From the NCBI GenBank assembly GCA_017643305.1, contig JAEPNQ010000006.1, positions 1-64,000 on the forward strand: 64,000 bases of DNA, given 5' to 3'. Source of the stretch: Marinibacterium sp. (GTDB lineage Bacteria > Pseudomonadota > Alphaproteobacteria > Rhodobacterales > Rhodobacteraceae). Shown here piece by piece: positions 1-9,426 of this stretch (the stretch's first letter is position 1; the number at the start of each line of letters is the position of its first letter). The position numbers and the translations under genes were made by a program. Under the pieces are notes generated by a model. That model was not told the DNA's origin. It ran no database searches and was given only the letters and a program-made list of their open reading frames with translations.

Positions 1-77
1 ACGTCCTGCGCCTAGGCCCCGGCCTCGTACTCCTTGATCATCCCAATGATCTGTTCGTCTGAAAATCTGCACTTCAT
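1..77 (-). pseudogene. IS3-family transposase orfA, start of gene with early stop
   Basis: Reading the minus strand from the ATG at 77 gives MKCRFSDEQIIGMIKEYEAGA and then TAG (12-14), after which the same frame continues AQD to the window edge. This is the usual N-terminus of IS3-family OrfA, the helix-turn-helix protein that pairs with an OrfB integrase. The family normally reads straight through this point, so the TAG is probably a nonsense change in what was a Lys or Gln codon. The sequence just upstream, to about 128-133, ends in CCCCCTGAAATAGGG on the minus strand and may be the terminal inverted repeat. The other end lies outside the window. Confidence 0.7.
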
Positions 78-267
78 AGTCCATCCTTTGTTTGGACGGA
101 TCACTAACACCCTCGTGGCCCTATTTCAGGGGGCAACGTCACGAGAAACCGTAGCCGTGAAGAAACCCTTTAGTAGCCAATGATCTTTTGGCTCAGAATT
201 GAACTGACGCTGACTGCAACATAAGAGAATTACTGGTTGTGTTGGCTTTTGTGATGGCCCCGAATGA

Positions 268-426
268 GCGATATCAGAGGTAATTTCATCGTACTGCGGA
301 ATGGCACCTGAAGCATCTGCAAAGGCCCTAGCCAGGTTCCTGAGGGAGCGTGGCGTTCAAACCCCATCAAGTCGTTCAACAGTCTGGCAGGCTACTACGG
401 TTCAGAGAATGAAAGCCCGTTGGTAG
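268..426 (+). pseudogene. Possible C-terminal remnant of a serine recombinase
   Basis: An open frame ending at the TAG at 424-426 reads AKALARFLRERGVQTPS and then VWQATTVQRMKARW. This resembles the last helix-turn-helix of recombinase-family proteins (pattern: A..LN.RG..TP.G..W.A..V.R.L). There is no start, no catalytic domain and no ribosome-binding site, so it would be a 3' scrap of a lost mobile-element gene. Its place between an IS3 end and a direct repeat fits a decayed insertion site. The match is short and made by eye. Confidence 0.4.
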
Positions 427-479
427 GCACGGGCCCCCTACCGAAAGTCACCAAAGGTTTTGGCCGGATCGGGTTTCCC

Positions 480-509
480 CCTGAGAATCCAAGACAATGA
501 AAAACCTTC
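480..509 (+). repeat. Direct repeat, copy 1 (CCTGAGAATCC motif)
   Basis: CCTGAGAATCCAAGACAATG followed by AAAAACCTTC. A very similar 30-nt stretch lies in the same orientation at 3601-3630. The two copies flank the ClpP-like gene and the cyclase gene, about 3.1 kb. They may be ends of a lost insertion element, but no transposase lies between them. Confidence 0.5.
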
Positions 510-706
510 GGTCCATTGCACACTCACATGCACTAGTTAGAGCTAATGCACCACGTCACTGACGTGTAGCAACGAGAGTTGAAGCGCGAGTGCCCTAACC
601 CCAAAGACGGCCAGCTTCAGACTGTTGCTCAATGCTTTCCACGGGTCGCTCAAGGATCATCCCTCTGACAAAACCTACCAAATTTCTGGCGTAGTGAAAA
701 TCAGCT

Positions 707-1300
707 TCACTCCCCCAAAATCTCAACCTGTAGGTCGAGGGATTTCGCAACCTCTGGTGTGAGCCAGAGCATGCTTTCCGGTTCGGCGCTAACAACGAAT
801 TGCACGATATTGGCTTCCAGCCCTACCTCCGAAAGATAGTGTCCTACAACCGCGTTCCCCGCGATTGAGCTTTCACCGTCGTCGACATAGGCCTGATGGA
901 AGCCGATCTCGGCATCCTTGTGCATATAGAGCGAGGCACCGCCCAACCACACAAGCGCGCAGGCCGATGCGCATTCTACGTCCTCATCGACATTGGTCGC
1001 AAACCCAATGTCAAAGATCAACTTACCAAGTTCGAGAGCCTCATCCAGATCGCCGCCCGGTCCGCTCAGCCAAACGTCGACCGGAGTCTCTTCGGATTGG
1101 TGCAGCGCAATTGCCCGTGGCAAAACATCGAGGAAACGATTGTAATCCCCGATCTCGGTCTCGCCCGATACCTCGATATAGGCCAATTGCTTGCCATCCA
1201 CTTTGTCTTCATACGCTTCAGCAGAAAATTCGGCGGCGCTGGCGGTAGAGACCGCTACGGCGAACCCCATGGCGCCGATACCAAAGGTCAAAAGTTTCAT
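707..1300 (-). CDS. ClpP/crotonase-like periplasmic protein
   Basis: A 197-residue protein with a clear signal peptide (about residues 1-22, cleaved near ASA/AEF). The body resembles ClpP-fold periplasmic proteins of unknown substrate: an SGPGGD turn at 79-84, like the ClpP oxyanion loop, CASAC at 110-114 with Ser112 where the nucleophile would lie, and IGFHQAY with His135 as the likely catalytic His. Cys110 and Cys114 may form a disulfide. The start has an AAGGA-like site 6-10 nt upstream. The gene stands alone on the minus strand, with long non-coding flanks. Protease activity is inferred from the Ser/His placement only. Confidence 0.7.
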   Translation of the reverse strand: MKLLTFGIGAMGFAVAVSTASAAEFSAEAYEDKVDGKQLAYIEVSGETEIGDYNRFLDVLPRAIALHQSEETPVDVWLSGPGGDLDEALELGKLIFDIGFATNVDEDVECASACALVWLGGASLYMHKDAEIGFHQAYVDDGESSIAGNAVVGHYLSEVGLEANIVQFVVSAEPESMLWLTPEVAKSLDLQVEILGE

Positions 1301-1669
1301 TGTTTTTTCCTTGTTTGTTGTCCTGTTTCTTTTGGCAGATTTCTACCTCTGAGCAAGCAGGTTGTTTATCCGCTCCTGCGCGTTCCCCCCGCCCGGAGAC
1401 GAATAGATTCAAACTACCTAAGACCATACCCGATTATCTTAAAGCTGAACTCGAAACCAATTTAGGCGTCCGTGGCAAATACACCCCGGCTGACCTTTGG
1501 CCGAGCTTTAAAGCATGGCTGGTCAAAGAGGGCCTCGAGACCCACTGCAGGAGGGCAGAAGAAGCCGATGAAGACGTCTAGCTCATTCAACCTTCAAGCA
1601 GCGGTATTAGCTTGCCTCAGCGGACATGCTCCACCCGCCTTCAAAAAGGGAATTAATGACCGGAAACGG
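1301..1669. other. Gene-poor stretch with an unassigned open frame
   Basis: No recognisable gene. On the plus strand a frame from about 1390 to the TAG at 1581 has coding-like composition (IPDYLKAELETNLGVRGKYT and on to ADLWPSFKAWLVKEGLET), but I see no convincing start and no family match. It could be the 3' end of a decayed gene. Confidence 0.25.
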
Positions 1670-3424
1670 TCATTCCGGCAATCCGGCTTTCGGCAGATCG
1701 GACATCCACATGGATATGTGATCTGGCGGATTATCAGACCGCAAGACCATTTTCTTGAAGAAGGCCATGCTCAAATCCGGTTTGCGTTCAATAGCTTTCG
1801 CAACTGCGCTTTTTGCTTCGTCAGTCCGGCCCGAAGCCGATAGGCATGCAGCAAGACTGATTTGCGGCCAAAATGCGGTAGGTCTCAGCAAGGCAGCTTC
1901 GAGATAGCATCTCTCGGCATCCTCATATTGCTTTGAGCCATAGAGCGACATGCCTTTGATAAGATAGAAATTCCAACGCGCGGGGTCATTGGGGCTGAGT
2001 TTTATTGCTTTGTCAAAACAAGGGATTGCCCTTTTATATTGTCCGGAGGACTGTAGGACGAAACCTAGCTCGTGATGGGCAACGGCAAGGTTCGGATTTA
2101 GCCGAACAGCGGTTTCGCATTCCGCAATACCAGACTCAAAATCCATCTTGATGCTGTAAACCCGTCCCAACACCATGTGCGCCATTGCATTGGTGTCATC
2201 GCATTGAACCGCTTTCCTTGCGGCTTGCTCCGCTTCAGACAGAATCTCCTTCGCCGAGGCCTGATAACTCGACTGCCCGGAATTGAGCGCATACACGCCC
2301 ATTAGAGCAATCATTGCATGGCCATCGGCAAAGTTATTGTCCAGTTCGACTGCGCGATCAAACATTTCGCGAGCCTTAGCATGATCACTATCGTTATAAG
2401 GCTGGTAGAAATGGGCCAGCCCCCGCAGAAAACTCAGCCAGGCATTGATGTCGGGGTGATTATCCCGTAAGGAGCGATCACGCTCTGCGCTGCTGAGTGC
2501 GGGTATCAACACACCTGTAATGGATTGAGTGATTTCATCCTGCAAGTCGAACAGATCACCGGTCGGGCGGTCGTAATTATCCGCCCAAACATGAGCGTCC
2601 TTGTCGGCGTCTACCAACTGCACCGAAACACGAAGCCGCGTTGGTGAACTTCGAACGCTACCTTCAACCAGATACCGGACACCGAGTTCTCGGGCAATCT
2701 GCTGTGCTGGCAAATGTTTGCCTTTGTAACTGAAACTAGAATTACGTGCGATTACGAACAGCCAGGGAAAGCGGGAGAGTGCGGTGGTGAGATCCTCGAC
2801 GATGCCATCGGCGAAAAAAGTCTGTTCGGGATCGCTGGACAGATTATCGAACGGCAACACGGCAATTGAAGGTTTATTGGTCGCGGCGGGCCTGTTGTTG
2901 TCACTTGCGGGTCCACGTAAGGCATCGGCAGATTGTTGGGGCCAATGCCAAATGCCAACGGGGCGGTCGACATTCTTTAGCTGTTGTTCCTCGCCTCCAA
3001 AAAAGAGACCGGCGGCGGTGCGGTCGAGACTATTGTAGACCGTATCCGATATGAGCACTTCGCCCGGCTTTGCCAGACCTTCAAGACGCGCCGCGACGTT
3101 GATGCCATCTCCGAACACATCCTCTGCTTCGAATATAACTTCGCCTATGTGGATGCCGCAGCGTATTTTGATTTTTGGATTTTCAATCAGTCCATCCTGT
3201 ACAGACTGAGCACAAACGACCGCGTCGAATACGGATGGGAATTCGACGATCCAGCCGTCGCCCATGCTCTTGATCAGGTTGCCGCGATTGGCCGCGACTG
3301 TCGGCGTTAATAGCTCTTCCCTAAGCCGCCGCAAAGCTGACATGGTGGCTGCTTGGTCAGTTGCCATTAGGCCGGTGTAATTGACCACATCAGCAGCTAA
3401 AATGGCGGCCAGTCGGCGTTCCAT
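1670..3424 (-). CDS. Class III adenylate/guanylate cyclase with TolB-like and TPR domains
   Basis: A 584-residue soluble protein. Residues 1-120 are a class III nucleotide cyclase catalytic domain: Asp12 (LAADVVNY) and Asp56 (SMGDGW) as metal ligands, Lys52 near the base pocket, and GDGINVAARLE supplying Asn109 and Arg113 for transition-state binding. Residues from about 185 to 300 form the TolB-like segment (SIAVLPFDNLSSD... FADGIVEDL) typical of rhizobial and roseobacterial cyclases, followed by TPR repeats to about 560. I start at ATG 3424 because AAGGGAGAG lies just upstream; a longer frame to 3466 adds 14 unlikely residues. There are no membrane segments, so the input signal presumably arrives through the TPR part. 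Confidence 0.88.
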   Translation of the reverse strand: MERRLAAILAADVVNYTGLMATDQAATMSALRRLREELLTPTVAANRGNLIKSMGDGWIVEFPSVFDAVVCAQSVQDGLIENPKIKIRCGIHIGEVIFEAEDVFGDGINVAARLEGLAKPGEVLISDTVYNSLDRTAAGLFFGGEEQQLKNVDRPVGIWHWPQQSADALRGPASDNNRPAATNKPSIAVLPFDNLSSDPEQTFFADGIVEDLTTALSRFPWLFVIARNSSFSYKGKHLPAQQIARELGVRYLVEGSVRSSPTRLRVSVQLVDADKDAHVWADNYDRPTGDLFDLQDEITQSITGVLIPALSSAERDRSLRDNHPDINAWLSFLRGLAHFYQPYNDSDHAKAREMFDRAVELDNNFADGHAMIALMGVYALNSGQSSYQASAKEILSEAEQAARKAVQCDDTNAMAHMVLGRVYSIKMDFESGIAECETAVRLNPNLAVAHHELGFVLQSSGQYKRAIPCFDKAIKLSPNDPARWNFYLIKGMSLYGSKQYEDAERCYLEAALLRPTAFWPQISLAACLSASGRTDEAKSAVAKAIERKPDLSMAFFKKMVLRSDNPPDHISMWMSDLPKAGLPE

Positions 3425-3600
3425 TGCTAACTCTCCCTTTGCGGGAAATCTTCCGACATTCCCCAAGTGGCGTGTCGTCTGACGTGAAGATCACCTGAAT
3501 CAAGTCGCTGGACAAGCGTTTTTCGTCCTGAGAGGCGCCTGCGGTCGCGCTGGCTGCTTGGACTGGGCGGATCGGACCAGCCACCGCTTGATCAGCCCCA

Positions 3601-3630
3601 CCTGAGAATCCAAAACAAAAGAAAAACTTC
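3601..3630 (+). repeat. Direct repeat, copy 2 (CCTGAGAATCC motif)
   Basis: CCTGAGAATCCAAAACAAAA followed by GAAAAACTTC, matching 480-509 with a few changes. Immediately after it come two imperfect copies of CCTGAGC(C/T)ATTCC, near 3635 and 3669, which suggest a terminal region of an insertion element. Confidence 0.5.
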
Positions 3631-3933
3631 CACCCCTGAGCCATTCCTACGTACCCACGCGAGCCCTGAGCTATTCCCCTGTGGTCCCCCGGTAATTATG
3701 GTCGTTATACCAGTAGACCACCGTATAAATATCCTGAAGATGATGGTTTCAGTCGCTCAGTTTGAACGCGAGGTTTCAACGCAAATCCGTCGCATAATCA
3801 AACCCACCGGATGAGGCTCACTCTCTTTATTGAGCCAGAACTGTATCTGTCCCAAAATCCCCTAGGCTGGACATGAAGCTCACGCAAACGTTTGTGTTTT
3901 GCTTGCGCACTTTATTGATCATAAATTGTCTCA
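3631..3933. other. Non-coding stretch before the GST gene
   Basis: About 300 bases with in-frame stops on all strands and no conserved protein. The first 50 bases hold the short CCTGAGC(C/T)ATTCC repeats noted with the upstream direct repeat. The part nearest the GST gene is AT-richer and probably contains its promoter, but no clear -35/-10 pair is assigned. Confidence 0.4.
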
Positions 3934-4596
3934 ATGACCGAAGACATTTTGGAAACGCCTCGACCGATCTTTTGGTCCTTTCGACGCTGCCCCTATGCGA
4001 TGCGAGCGCGAATGGCCGTTTTGAGCGCGGGGCTGGACGTGGAGTTACGCGAAATCAAGTTGAAAGAAAAACCCGAGGCGTTTCTTAAGGCGTCACCATC
4101 GGCCACGGTGCCAAATCTGCAAGCGTGTGATCTAAACTTCGATAAGAGCCTCGACATCATGTTCTGGGCGCTTGGACAAAGGGATCCGCATGGTCTTTTT
4201 AACATGCCAGATATTGGCATGACCCTGATTGCCCAGAATGATGGGCCCTTCAAAACCGCGCTTGATCATACTAAATACGCCGTCCGTTATCCTGATTTGG
4301 ATCCGCAATTGGAACGGAACAAGGCGTCTGATTTCGTTCAGTCAGTCAATGCACGGCTGACAGAGAATTCCTTTCTGACGGGGGACAGGCCCACACTTGC
4401 CGACATTGCAATCTTTCCGTTCGTGAGGCAGTTCGCCAATATCGACCGTAGCTGGTTTGATGCGCAGCCATGGACTGATGTGATCATTTGGCTCGACGGT
4501 TTCCTTCAGAGTACTGAGTTTCAGGCGGCCATGATAAAAATCCCTGTTTGGTTCGATGGCTCGCACGCCTATCTTTTTGGTCATGCTTCTGACTAG
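3934..4596 (+). CDS. Glutathione S-transferase family protein
   Basis: A 220-residue protein with an N-terminal thioredoxin fold and a C-terminal helical domain. The motif FRRCPYAMRAR (Cys19-Pro20) is the glutaredoxin-like active site of omega/beta-type bacterial GSTs. ATVPNLQ supplies the cis-Pro that binds the glutathione backbone, and TGDRPTLADIAIFPFVRQF is the N-capping box of the second domain. It is expected to be cytosolic and to carry out thiol transfer or reduction rather than classical conjugation. The ribosome-binding site is weak. The next gene starts 8 nt after the stop, so the two are probably co-transcribed. Confidence 0.85.
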   Translation: MTEDILETPRPIFWSFRRCPYAMRARMAVLSAGLDVELREIKLKEKPEAFLKASPSATVPNLQACDLNFDKSLDIMFWALGQRDPHGLFNMPDIGMTLIAQNDGPFKTALDHTKYAVRYPDLDPQLERNKASDFVQSVNARLTENSFLTGDRPTLADIAIFPFVRQFANIDRSWFDAQPWTDVIIWLDGFLQSTEFQAAMIKIPVWFDGSHAYLFGHASD

Positions 4597-4604
4597 GACC
4601 GGCC

Positions 4605-6041
4605 ATGGCAAAAAAAGCCCTCAACAAGAAAAACCTCGAGGCCTTGGGCGCAGAAGTTCTGGCCGAGCTTTTGCTGGACGCTGTCAAAGGTGATGCGGCG
4701 CGGCAGCGGCGAGTGCGCATGGCGCTCTCTTCTGAACAAAGCCCAGAGGAGGCCGCGGCTGACATTCGCAAGCGGCTGGCTCAGATCCGGCGTGCTAAAA
4801 GCTGGATCTCTGCGCGTGCGCAGCGGACATTAGCCAAGGAACTAACTGGCTTAATAGAACTTACTGAAACGCGCATCGCGCCCGAAAACACTGACCTTGG
4901 CTTTGATCTGCTCTGGTCACTTCTTCAGCTTGCCCCCGACCTCCATGCGCGTACTGACGACAGCAACGGCACGCTCGGAGATGTCATGATTGCCGCGATG
5001 GATGCGATTGAAACGCTGGCCCCACGTCTTGAACGCGAGCCCGAATTACTTGCGGATCAGGTGTTTGATGCCCTCCAGGAAAACGGCTACGGCGAATTTG
5101 ACGGTGTGATCTCCGCCTTGTCTGAGGCCTTGGGTGATGCCGGATTGAACACGCTCAAGGCGCGCGCAAATGCGGCAGCGGATACTCCTGTCAACCTGGA
5201 TGACGGCGAGCATTTTGGAACCTTTGTAAGCGCCGAACGACGCCTTGAGATCGCAAAAGATGGCCGTGACCGCGCCCTTCGGATGATCCTATCTGACATT
5301 GCCGATGCTCAGGGCGACGTGGAGTCTTGGCTTTCGCAATACAGTGCGCAGCAATTAACTTATCACACCATTGCGCCGGATGCTGCGCGGCGTCTGCTGG
5401 CAGCTGGTCGAGCCGAAGATGCCCTGCGGATCATGGAAACCTGCATCGCCGCCGAGAGCGGCAAGGACCGCACCTTTGATACGCCTGAGGTCGACAGTGC
5501 TCATTTCGCCTGCCTCGAAGCTCTTGGTAAAGAGGACGATTTGCGTCGCGCCATGTGGGCGCGGTTTGAAACGCGACTTTGCGCGGAGACCCTGCGCCGC
5601 TTTCTTTCTCGCCTGCCTGATTTCGAAGATGATGAGGCATTGCTGGAGGCCCGCACCCATGTGCGCAATCGTCCTGACCTGTTCCAAGGCCTCATCTTTT
5701 GTCTGAGCTGGCCTGACCCAGAACTTGCAGCTGACGTGATCCTGTCCCGCCATGAAAAGCTAGATGGCAGTTTCTACGAGGTTCTGACCCCGGTCACTGA
5801 GCTGCTGGAGGCAGAACATCCCTTGGCTGCCACCTTGGTTTGGCGGTCCATGATCACCTTTGCGCTTCAAAACAATCGTGCCAAACGCTACCGCCACGCT
5901 GCCCGGCACCTAGCCTCTTGCGCTCAGGCTGATATGGCGATCACGGATTACAGTGTATTCCAAACGCACGAGGCCTTTGTCAAAGACCTACGCCTCGCGC
6001 ACCCTCGCAAACACGCATTTTGGGACAAGGTCGATCACTAA
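4605..6041 (+). CDS. DUF6880 family protein
   Basis: A 478-residue soluble, mostly helical protein with a basic N-terminus (MAKKALNKKNLEALGAE) and many Ala/Leu/Glu helices suggestive of an alpha-alpha repeat. No catalytic motif is visible. The N-terminal pattern (lysine-rich start, then LAELLLDAVKGD and RRVRMAL) matches DUF6880-type proteins of Alphaproteobacteria from memory. It follows the GST gene by 8 nt. Function unknown. Confidence 0.7.
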   Translation: MAKKALNKKNLEALGAEVLAELLLDAVKGDAARQRRVRMALSSEQSPEEAAADIRKRLAQIRRAKSWISARAQRTLAKELTGLIELTETRIAPENTDLGFDLLWSLLQLAPDLHARTDDSNGTLGDVMIAAMDAIETLAPRLEREPELLADQVFDALQENGYGEFDGVISALSEALGDAGLNTLKARANAAADTPVNLDDGEHFGTFVSAERRLEIAKDGRDRALRMILSDIADAQGDVESWLSQYSAQQLTYHTIAPDAARRLLAAGRAEDALRIMETCIAAESGKDRTFDTPEVDSAHFACLEALGKEDDLRRAMWARFETRLCAETLRRFLSRLPDFEDDEALLEARTHVRNRPDLFQGLIFCLSWPDPELAADVILSRHEKLDGSFYEVLTPVTELLEAEHPLAATLVWRSMITFALQNNRAKRYRHAARHLASCAQADMAITDYSVFQTHEAFVKDLRLAHPRKHAFWDKVDH

Positions 6042-6505
6042 GATCGCGGCTCAGCGGCAGTAAAACATGATGTTTCCGGTCAATACCTGACTTTCCAACC
6101 GCTTTGTTAATGCTGTAACTGCAGCTCGAACTGACGACATTGGTCGTAAGGACGAAAGCTGCACCGCTTGAAGAAGCTTTGCATTCGACTTGCGCCCAAT
6201 CCGCTGTCGCTGAAAATAACTTGATGATGTATCGAACTCGGCCTTGTTGGCCCAAACACTCCGTTGCTTCCTACAACAAAGGAATGGTGCGCCACATGGC
6301 TGAGGGGCGTGGATGTATCCCAACCAGAATATGGTCAAACCAAAGTATGGGTCGTCCGATTAATGGGATTTATGAGCATAACTAGAACTGTCATTTGAAA
6401 CTCGGAAAACGCGGCCAGGCCTTGTGCAGGTCCAACGTTCTGAAAGCGGTTAAATTCCTTGTTTTGTCGGTCCTGTTTGTCATTCTGTCCCAAGGAGGGC
6501 GACAT
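6042..6505. other. Intergenic stretch before the methyltransferase gene
   Basis: 464 bases with no supported gene. A longer open frame of the next gene begins at 6395, but its extra N-terminus is not conserved and lacks a ribosome-binding site. A promoter for the methyltransferase-aminotransferase pair should lie here; no convincing element was recognised. Confidence 0.4.
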
Positions 6506-7285
6506 ATGCAGGATGAGATTCTCTACAATCGTCAAGTTATTGATTTTCTGGAAGAAATTTGGGGAGAGGGCTTTCTTTCGCCGGGTGGGCCACCCGAAGT
6601 TTCCAGGATTCTGACCGCCGTTGATGTTGCGGGCAAGCATGTTTTGGATATCGGATCGGGATCTGGTGCTTGTGCAGTACTGTTGGTGACTGAACATGGC
6701 GCGGCCCGGGTGACAGGCATCGACGTTGAAGAGCCGGTTTGTGACGCCGCCAACCGTCGGGCTAAGTCTGCTGGAGTAGACGATAAGGTCGAGATATTGA
6801 AAGTTGTTCCGGGACCATTTCCTTTTCAGGATGAGACTTTCGATGTGGTATTTTCCAAAGACTCGATTATTCACATCCCGGACAAAGCCACGATGGCGCA
6901 AGACGCCTTTCGCGTGTTGAAACCAGGTGGGTCTTTCGCCGCCTCCGATTGGTTGATGAGCCATGATGGCGCGCCCTCAGCGCAGATGGCAGATTACATT
7001 GCTGAAGAGGGTCTGGACTTTGCCATGGCCTCCCCCGCAACCTACGCCAAGGCGATGAAAGATGCGGGCTTCGTCGACGTCGAATTGGTCAATCGGAATC
7101 CGTGGTATGCCGAGGTCGCAGCCAAGGAAGCGGCATGGCTGACCGGGCCAAATCGTGATGATCTGTCCGCGCGCCATGGGTCTGATTTCATCGACCATCA
7201 GGTGGCAGTCTGGACGAAACTTGTCGGCGTTTTGGAAAGTGGTGAGCATTGCCCCCATCACATCCGTGGTCGCAAACCTGAATGA
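6506..7285 (+). CDS. SAM-dependent methyltransferase, phosphoethanolamine N-methyltransferase-like
   Basis: A 259-residue Rossmann methyltransferase. Motif I is LDIGSGSG (47-54), with the ribose-binding acidic residue in GIDVEE (Asp73). The segment GEGFLSPGG (20-28) and FDVVFSKDSIIHIPDK (112-127) match the signature of phosphoethanolamine/phosphocholine-type N-methyltransferases (compare FG.G..S.GG and SRDTILHIQDK). This suggests N-methylation of an amine, but the substrate is not proven. I chose ATG 6506 because AAGGAGGG sits 6 nt upstream; a frame from 6395 is an artefact. The aminotransferase gene follows after 42 nt, so the two probably form an operon convergent with the amine-oxidation operon. 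Confidence 0.8.
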   Translation: MQDEILYNRQVIDFLEEIWGEGFLSPGGPPEVSRILTAVDVAGKHVLDIGSGSGACAVLLVTEHGAARVTGIDVEEPVCDAANRRAKSAGVDDKVEILKVVPGPFPFQDETFDVVFSKDSIIHIPDKATMAQDAFRVLKPGGSFAASDWLMSHDGAPSAQMADYIAEEGLDFAMASPATYAKAMKDAGFVDVELVNRNPWYAEVAAKEAAWLTGPNRDDLSARHGSDFIDHQVAVWTKLVGVLESGEHCPHHIRGRKPE

Positions 7286-7327
7286 TGTGCTGCATCAACA
7301 CCTCCTGAACTCAGAAGTGGAAAAAGC

Positions 7328-8719
7328 GTGACACTTGCCGAAGGCTACAACCTAAATATCGACGAAATGCTTGCTGCAGACCGTAAGCATCACCTGCACC
7401 CGTGGGAAGATTTGGCGACGTGGAAGGATGCCGAGCGGTTTCCAATCACCGATGCGGATGGGATCCATATTTATGATGCCTCAGGACGCAAGTATATCGA
7501 CGGGCCTGCAGGCATGTGGGCGGTACAGATCGGCTATGGGCGCACAGAGATGGCCGAAGCGATCGCGCGACAGGTCACGCAACTGCCCTATGCCTCGCCC
7601 TGGTCTGTAACGACATCGCCCGCTGCGCAATTGGCTGAAAAGGTTGCAAATCTTGCGCCTGAGAAGCTCAACACGGTGATGTTCACCACCGGGGGATCGA
7701 CGGCGGTGGACACCGCGCTGCGCACCATGCAGTTCCTCAATAATCGCCTCGGGCGGCCTGAGAAAAAAATCGTGATCGCGCGGGAAAAAGGCTATCACGG
7801 ATCAACGTATCTGGCGGCCAGTGTCACCGGCAAAGAACGTGACAAAAGCTGCTTTGACTTCGAGGACCGGCTGGTGCGTTTCCTGCCGGACGTAAACCCC
7901 TACATTCGCCCTGACGGGATGTCAGAGGCCGCATGGTGCGACTCCAAAGTGTCTGATCTGGAACGTGTCATCGCCGAAGAAGGCCCCGAGCATGTGGGCG
8001 CTTTCATCGCAGAGCCGATTCTGTGTTCAGGCGGGGTGATCATTCCGCCTGACGGGTATCACCAACGAACGCTGGAGATCTGCCGCAAGCACGACATCCT
8101 ATATATCTCGGATGAGGTCGTGACCGCCTTTGGGCGCGTGGGCCACTGGTTTGCATCTGAAGACGTGTTCGGCATTGAGCCAGATATCATCACCTGCGCC
8201 AAGGGGATTACTTCGGGCTACCTGCCGCTTGGGGCCTGTATCATCTCGGACCGGATCATGGACCGTATGACGGGGGCGGATCACGATGTTCTGTTCCCCA
8301 ACGGATATACCTATTCCGCCCATCCGGTATGCTGTGCAGCCGCGCTCAAAAACATTGAGATCATCGAACGGGAAGGGCTGTTGGAACACGTCCGTGCCGT
8401 TTCGCCCTTGTTTCAGTCGCGTATGGCCGCCCTCGAAGCATCACCGATAATCGGTGATGCACGGGGCATAGGGCTGCTCGGTTGTCTGGAAGGGCTGACG
8501 GAGGCGGGCCGTGACACGCCGCTGGATGTTCAGCGTTCTTTGGGTGCGCGGCTCGATGCAGCCTGCGAGGCCCGGGGGCTAATCGTGCGGCCGCTCATTA
8601 ATATGTGCGTATTCTCGCCACCCCTGACGATTTCTGAAGCCCAGATCAATGAGATGTTCGACATCATCGAAGACGCAATCAAAGAGGTAGAGGGCGACTT
8701 TGCAAATGCCGCCGATTAG
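7328..8719 (+). CDS. Class III PLP aminotransferase (omega-amino acid/amine:pyruvate type)
   Basis: A 463-residue fold-type I transaminase with a GTG start. Lys292 in [14 protein letters not shown] is the PLP Schiff-base lysine and Asp262 in [12 protein letters not shown] binds the pyridine nitrogen; the phosphate-binding [10 protein letters not shown] lies at 121-130. The N-terminal HHLHPW and [14 protein letters not shown] resemble omega-amino acid:pyruvate and putrescine:pyruvate aminotransferases. It would convert a terminal primary amine to an aldehyde with alanine as product. Its stop overlaps the stop of the convergent bicupin gene by 4 nt. Its neighbourhood suggests a diamine or aromatic amine substrate; the exact one is unknown. 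Confidence 0.86.
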   Translation: MTLAEGYNLNIDEMLAADRKHHLHPWEDLATWKDAERFPITDADGIHIYDASGRKYIDGPAGMWAVQIGYGRTEMAEAIARQVTQLPYASPWSVTTSPAAQLAEKVANLAPEKLNTVMFTTGGSTAVDTALRTMQFLNNRLGRPEKKIVIAREKGYHGSTYLAASVTGKERDKSCFDFEDRLVRFLPDVNPYIRPDGMSEAAWCDSKVSDLERVIAEEGPEHVGAFIAEPILCSGGVIIPPDGYHQRTLEICRKHDILYISDEVVTAFGRVGHWFASEDVFGIEPDIITCAKGITSGYLPLGACIISDRIMDRMTGADHDVLFPNGYTYSAHPVCCAAALKNIEIIEREGLLEHVRAVSPLFQSRMAALEASPIIGDARGIGLLGCLEGLTEAGRDTPLDVQRSLGARLDAACEARGLIVRPLINMCVFSPPLTISEAQINEMFDIIEDAIKEVEGDFANAAD

Positions 8720-9426
8720 CCGGGTTCGGTGTAGCTCGCGACAATCAAACGGGTGCCTGCTGTGGTTTTCCAACTGACGGTATCGCGCATATGCAGATAG
8801 GCTGTATCGCCTTTGTTGAAGACATGCGGCTTTTGCCCGTCGAACAGTTGAAGCGTGCCGTCCAAAACGGTTATCAATTCATTGGCGTGGCTTGTTCGGC
8901 TCATTTCGGCAACCGCCCCGTGATCCTGCACCTCGACCCGCATCGTCCCAGCTGCGTTGACGAAATCAGTACGAGACTGTGTCACATCGGTACCAAATCG
9001 GGACGCAAGATCTGGGACCGTTATCCGATGCAGTGACGCATTTTCAGCTTCTGGCACAGGACCGTCGAGTATCATGAAAATCTTGTGAACAAAGCCCGGT
9101 TGCTTCCACTGACATTCAAAGCCTTTGGGTATGATAAATGCATCCCCCGCCTTAATCTCAATCTCGGTGCCATCTGGCAGCACCATGGTCAAATCACCCT
9201 CCAAAAACAGCATGTACTCATCAACTGTGTAGGGCATCATTTGATCGGTGAAGGCCGTGCAATCCCAAACGCCAACCATGTAGCCCCGGTCTTCAATCTC
9301 GTGATAGAGGTGCCCGTGTTGTACTGGCTCACCGGATACCAAGCTGCCGTAATCCATTTGTTCCCATTGTTCCAAGCCGTTTGGGCCCTTGGGTTCAAAG
9401 CGCAGGATATTGGCGGTCTTAGTCAT
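8716..9426 (-). CDS. Bicupin protein
   Basis: A 236-residue protein with two cupin barrels: the first around [14 protein letters not shown]...GDAFIIPKG, the second around [13 protein letters not shown]...[10 protein letters not shown]. The first has the tight DUF861/EutQ-like form; neither shows a full two-His metal set, so a binding role is as likely as an enzymatic one. The start at 9426 has AAAGGA 8 nt upstream and overlaps the preceding stop by ATGA, making this the last gene of the amine operon. A longer frame to 9462 is rejected. The function in amine breakdown is unknown. Confidence 0.75.
   Translation of the reverse strand: MTKTANILRFEPKGPNGLEQWEQMDYGSLVSGEPVQHGHLYHEIEDRGYMVGVWDCTAFTDQMMPYTVDEYMLFLEGDLTMVLPDGTEIEIKAGDAFIIPKGFECQWKQPGFVHKIFMILDGPVPEAENASLHRITVPDLASRFGTDVTQSRTDFVNAAGTMRVEVQDHGAVAEMSRTSHANELITVLDGTLQLFDGQKPHVFNKGDTAYLHMRDTVSWKTTAGTRLIVASYTEPG

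Noticed and set aside
3390-3644. 84-codon minus-strand frame upstream of the cyclase
   Set aside because: It overlaps the cyclase start, has no family likeness and spans the direct repeat; treated as non-coding.
6395-6505. N-terminal extension of the methyltransferase with a hydrophobic stretch
   Set aside because: It mimics a signal anchor, but AAGGAGGG before ATG 6506 and family length favour a cytosolic start there.
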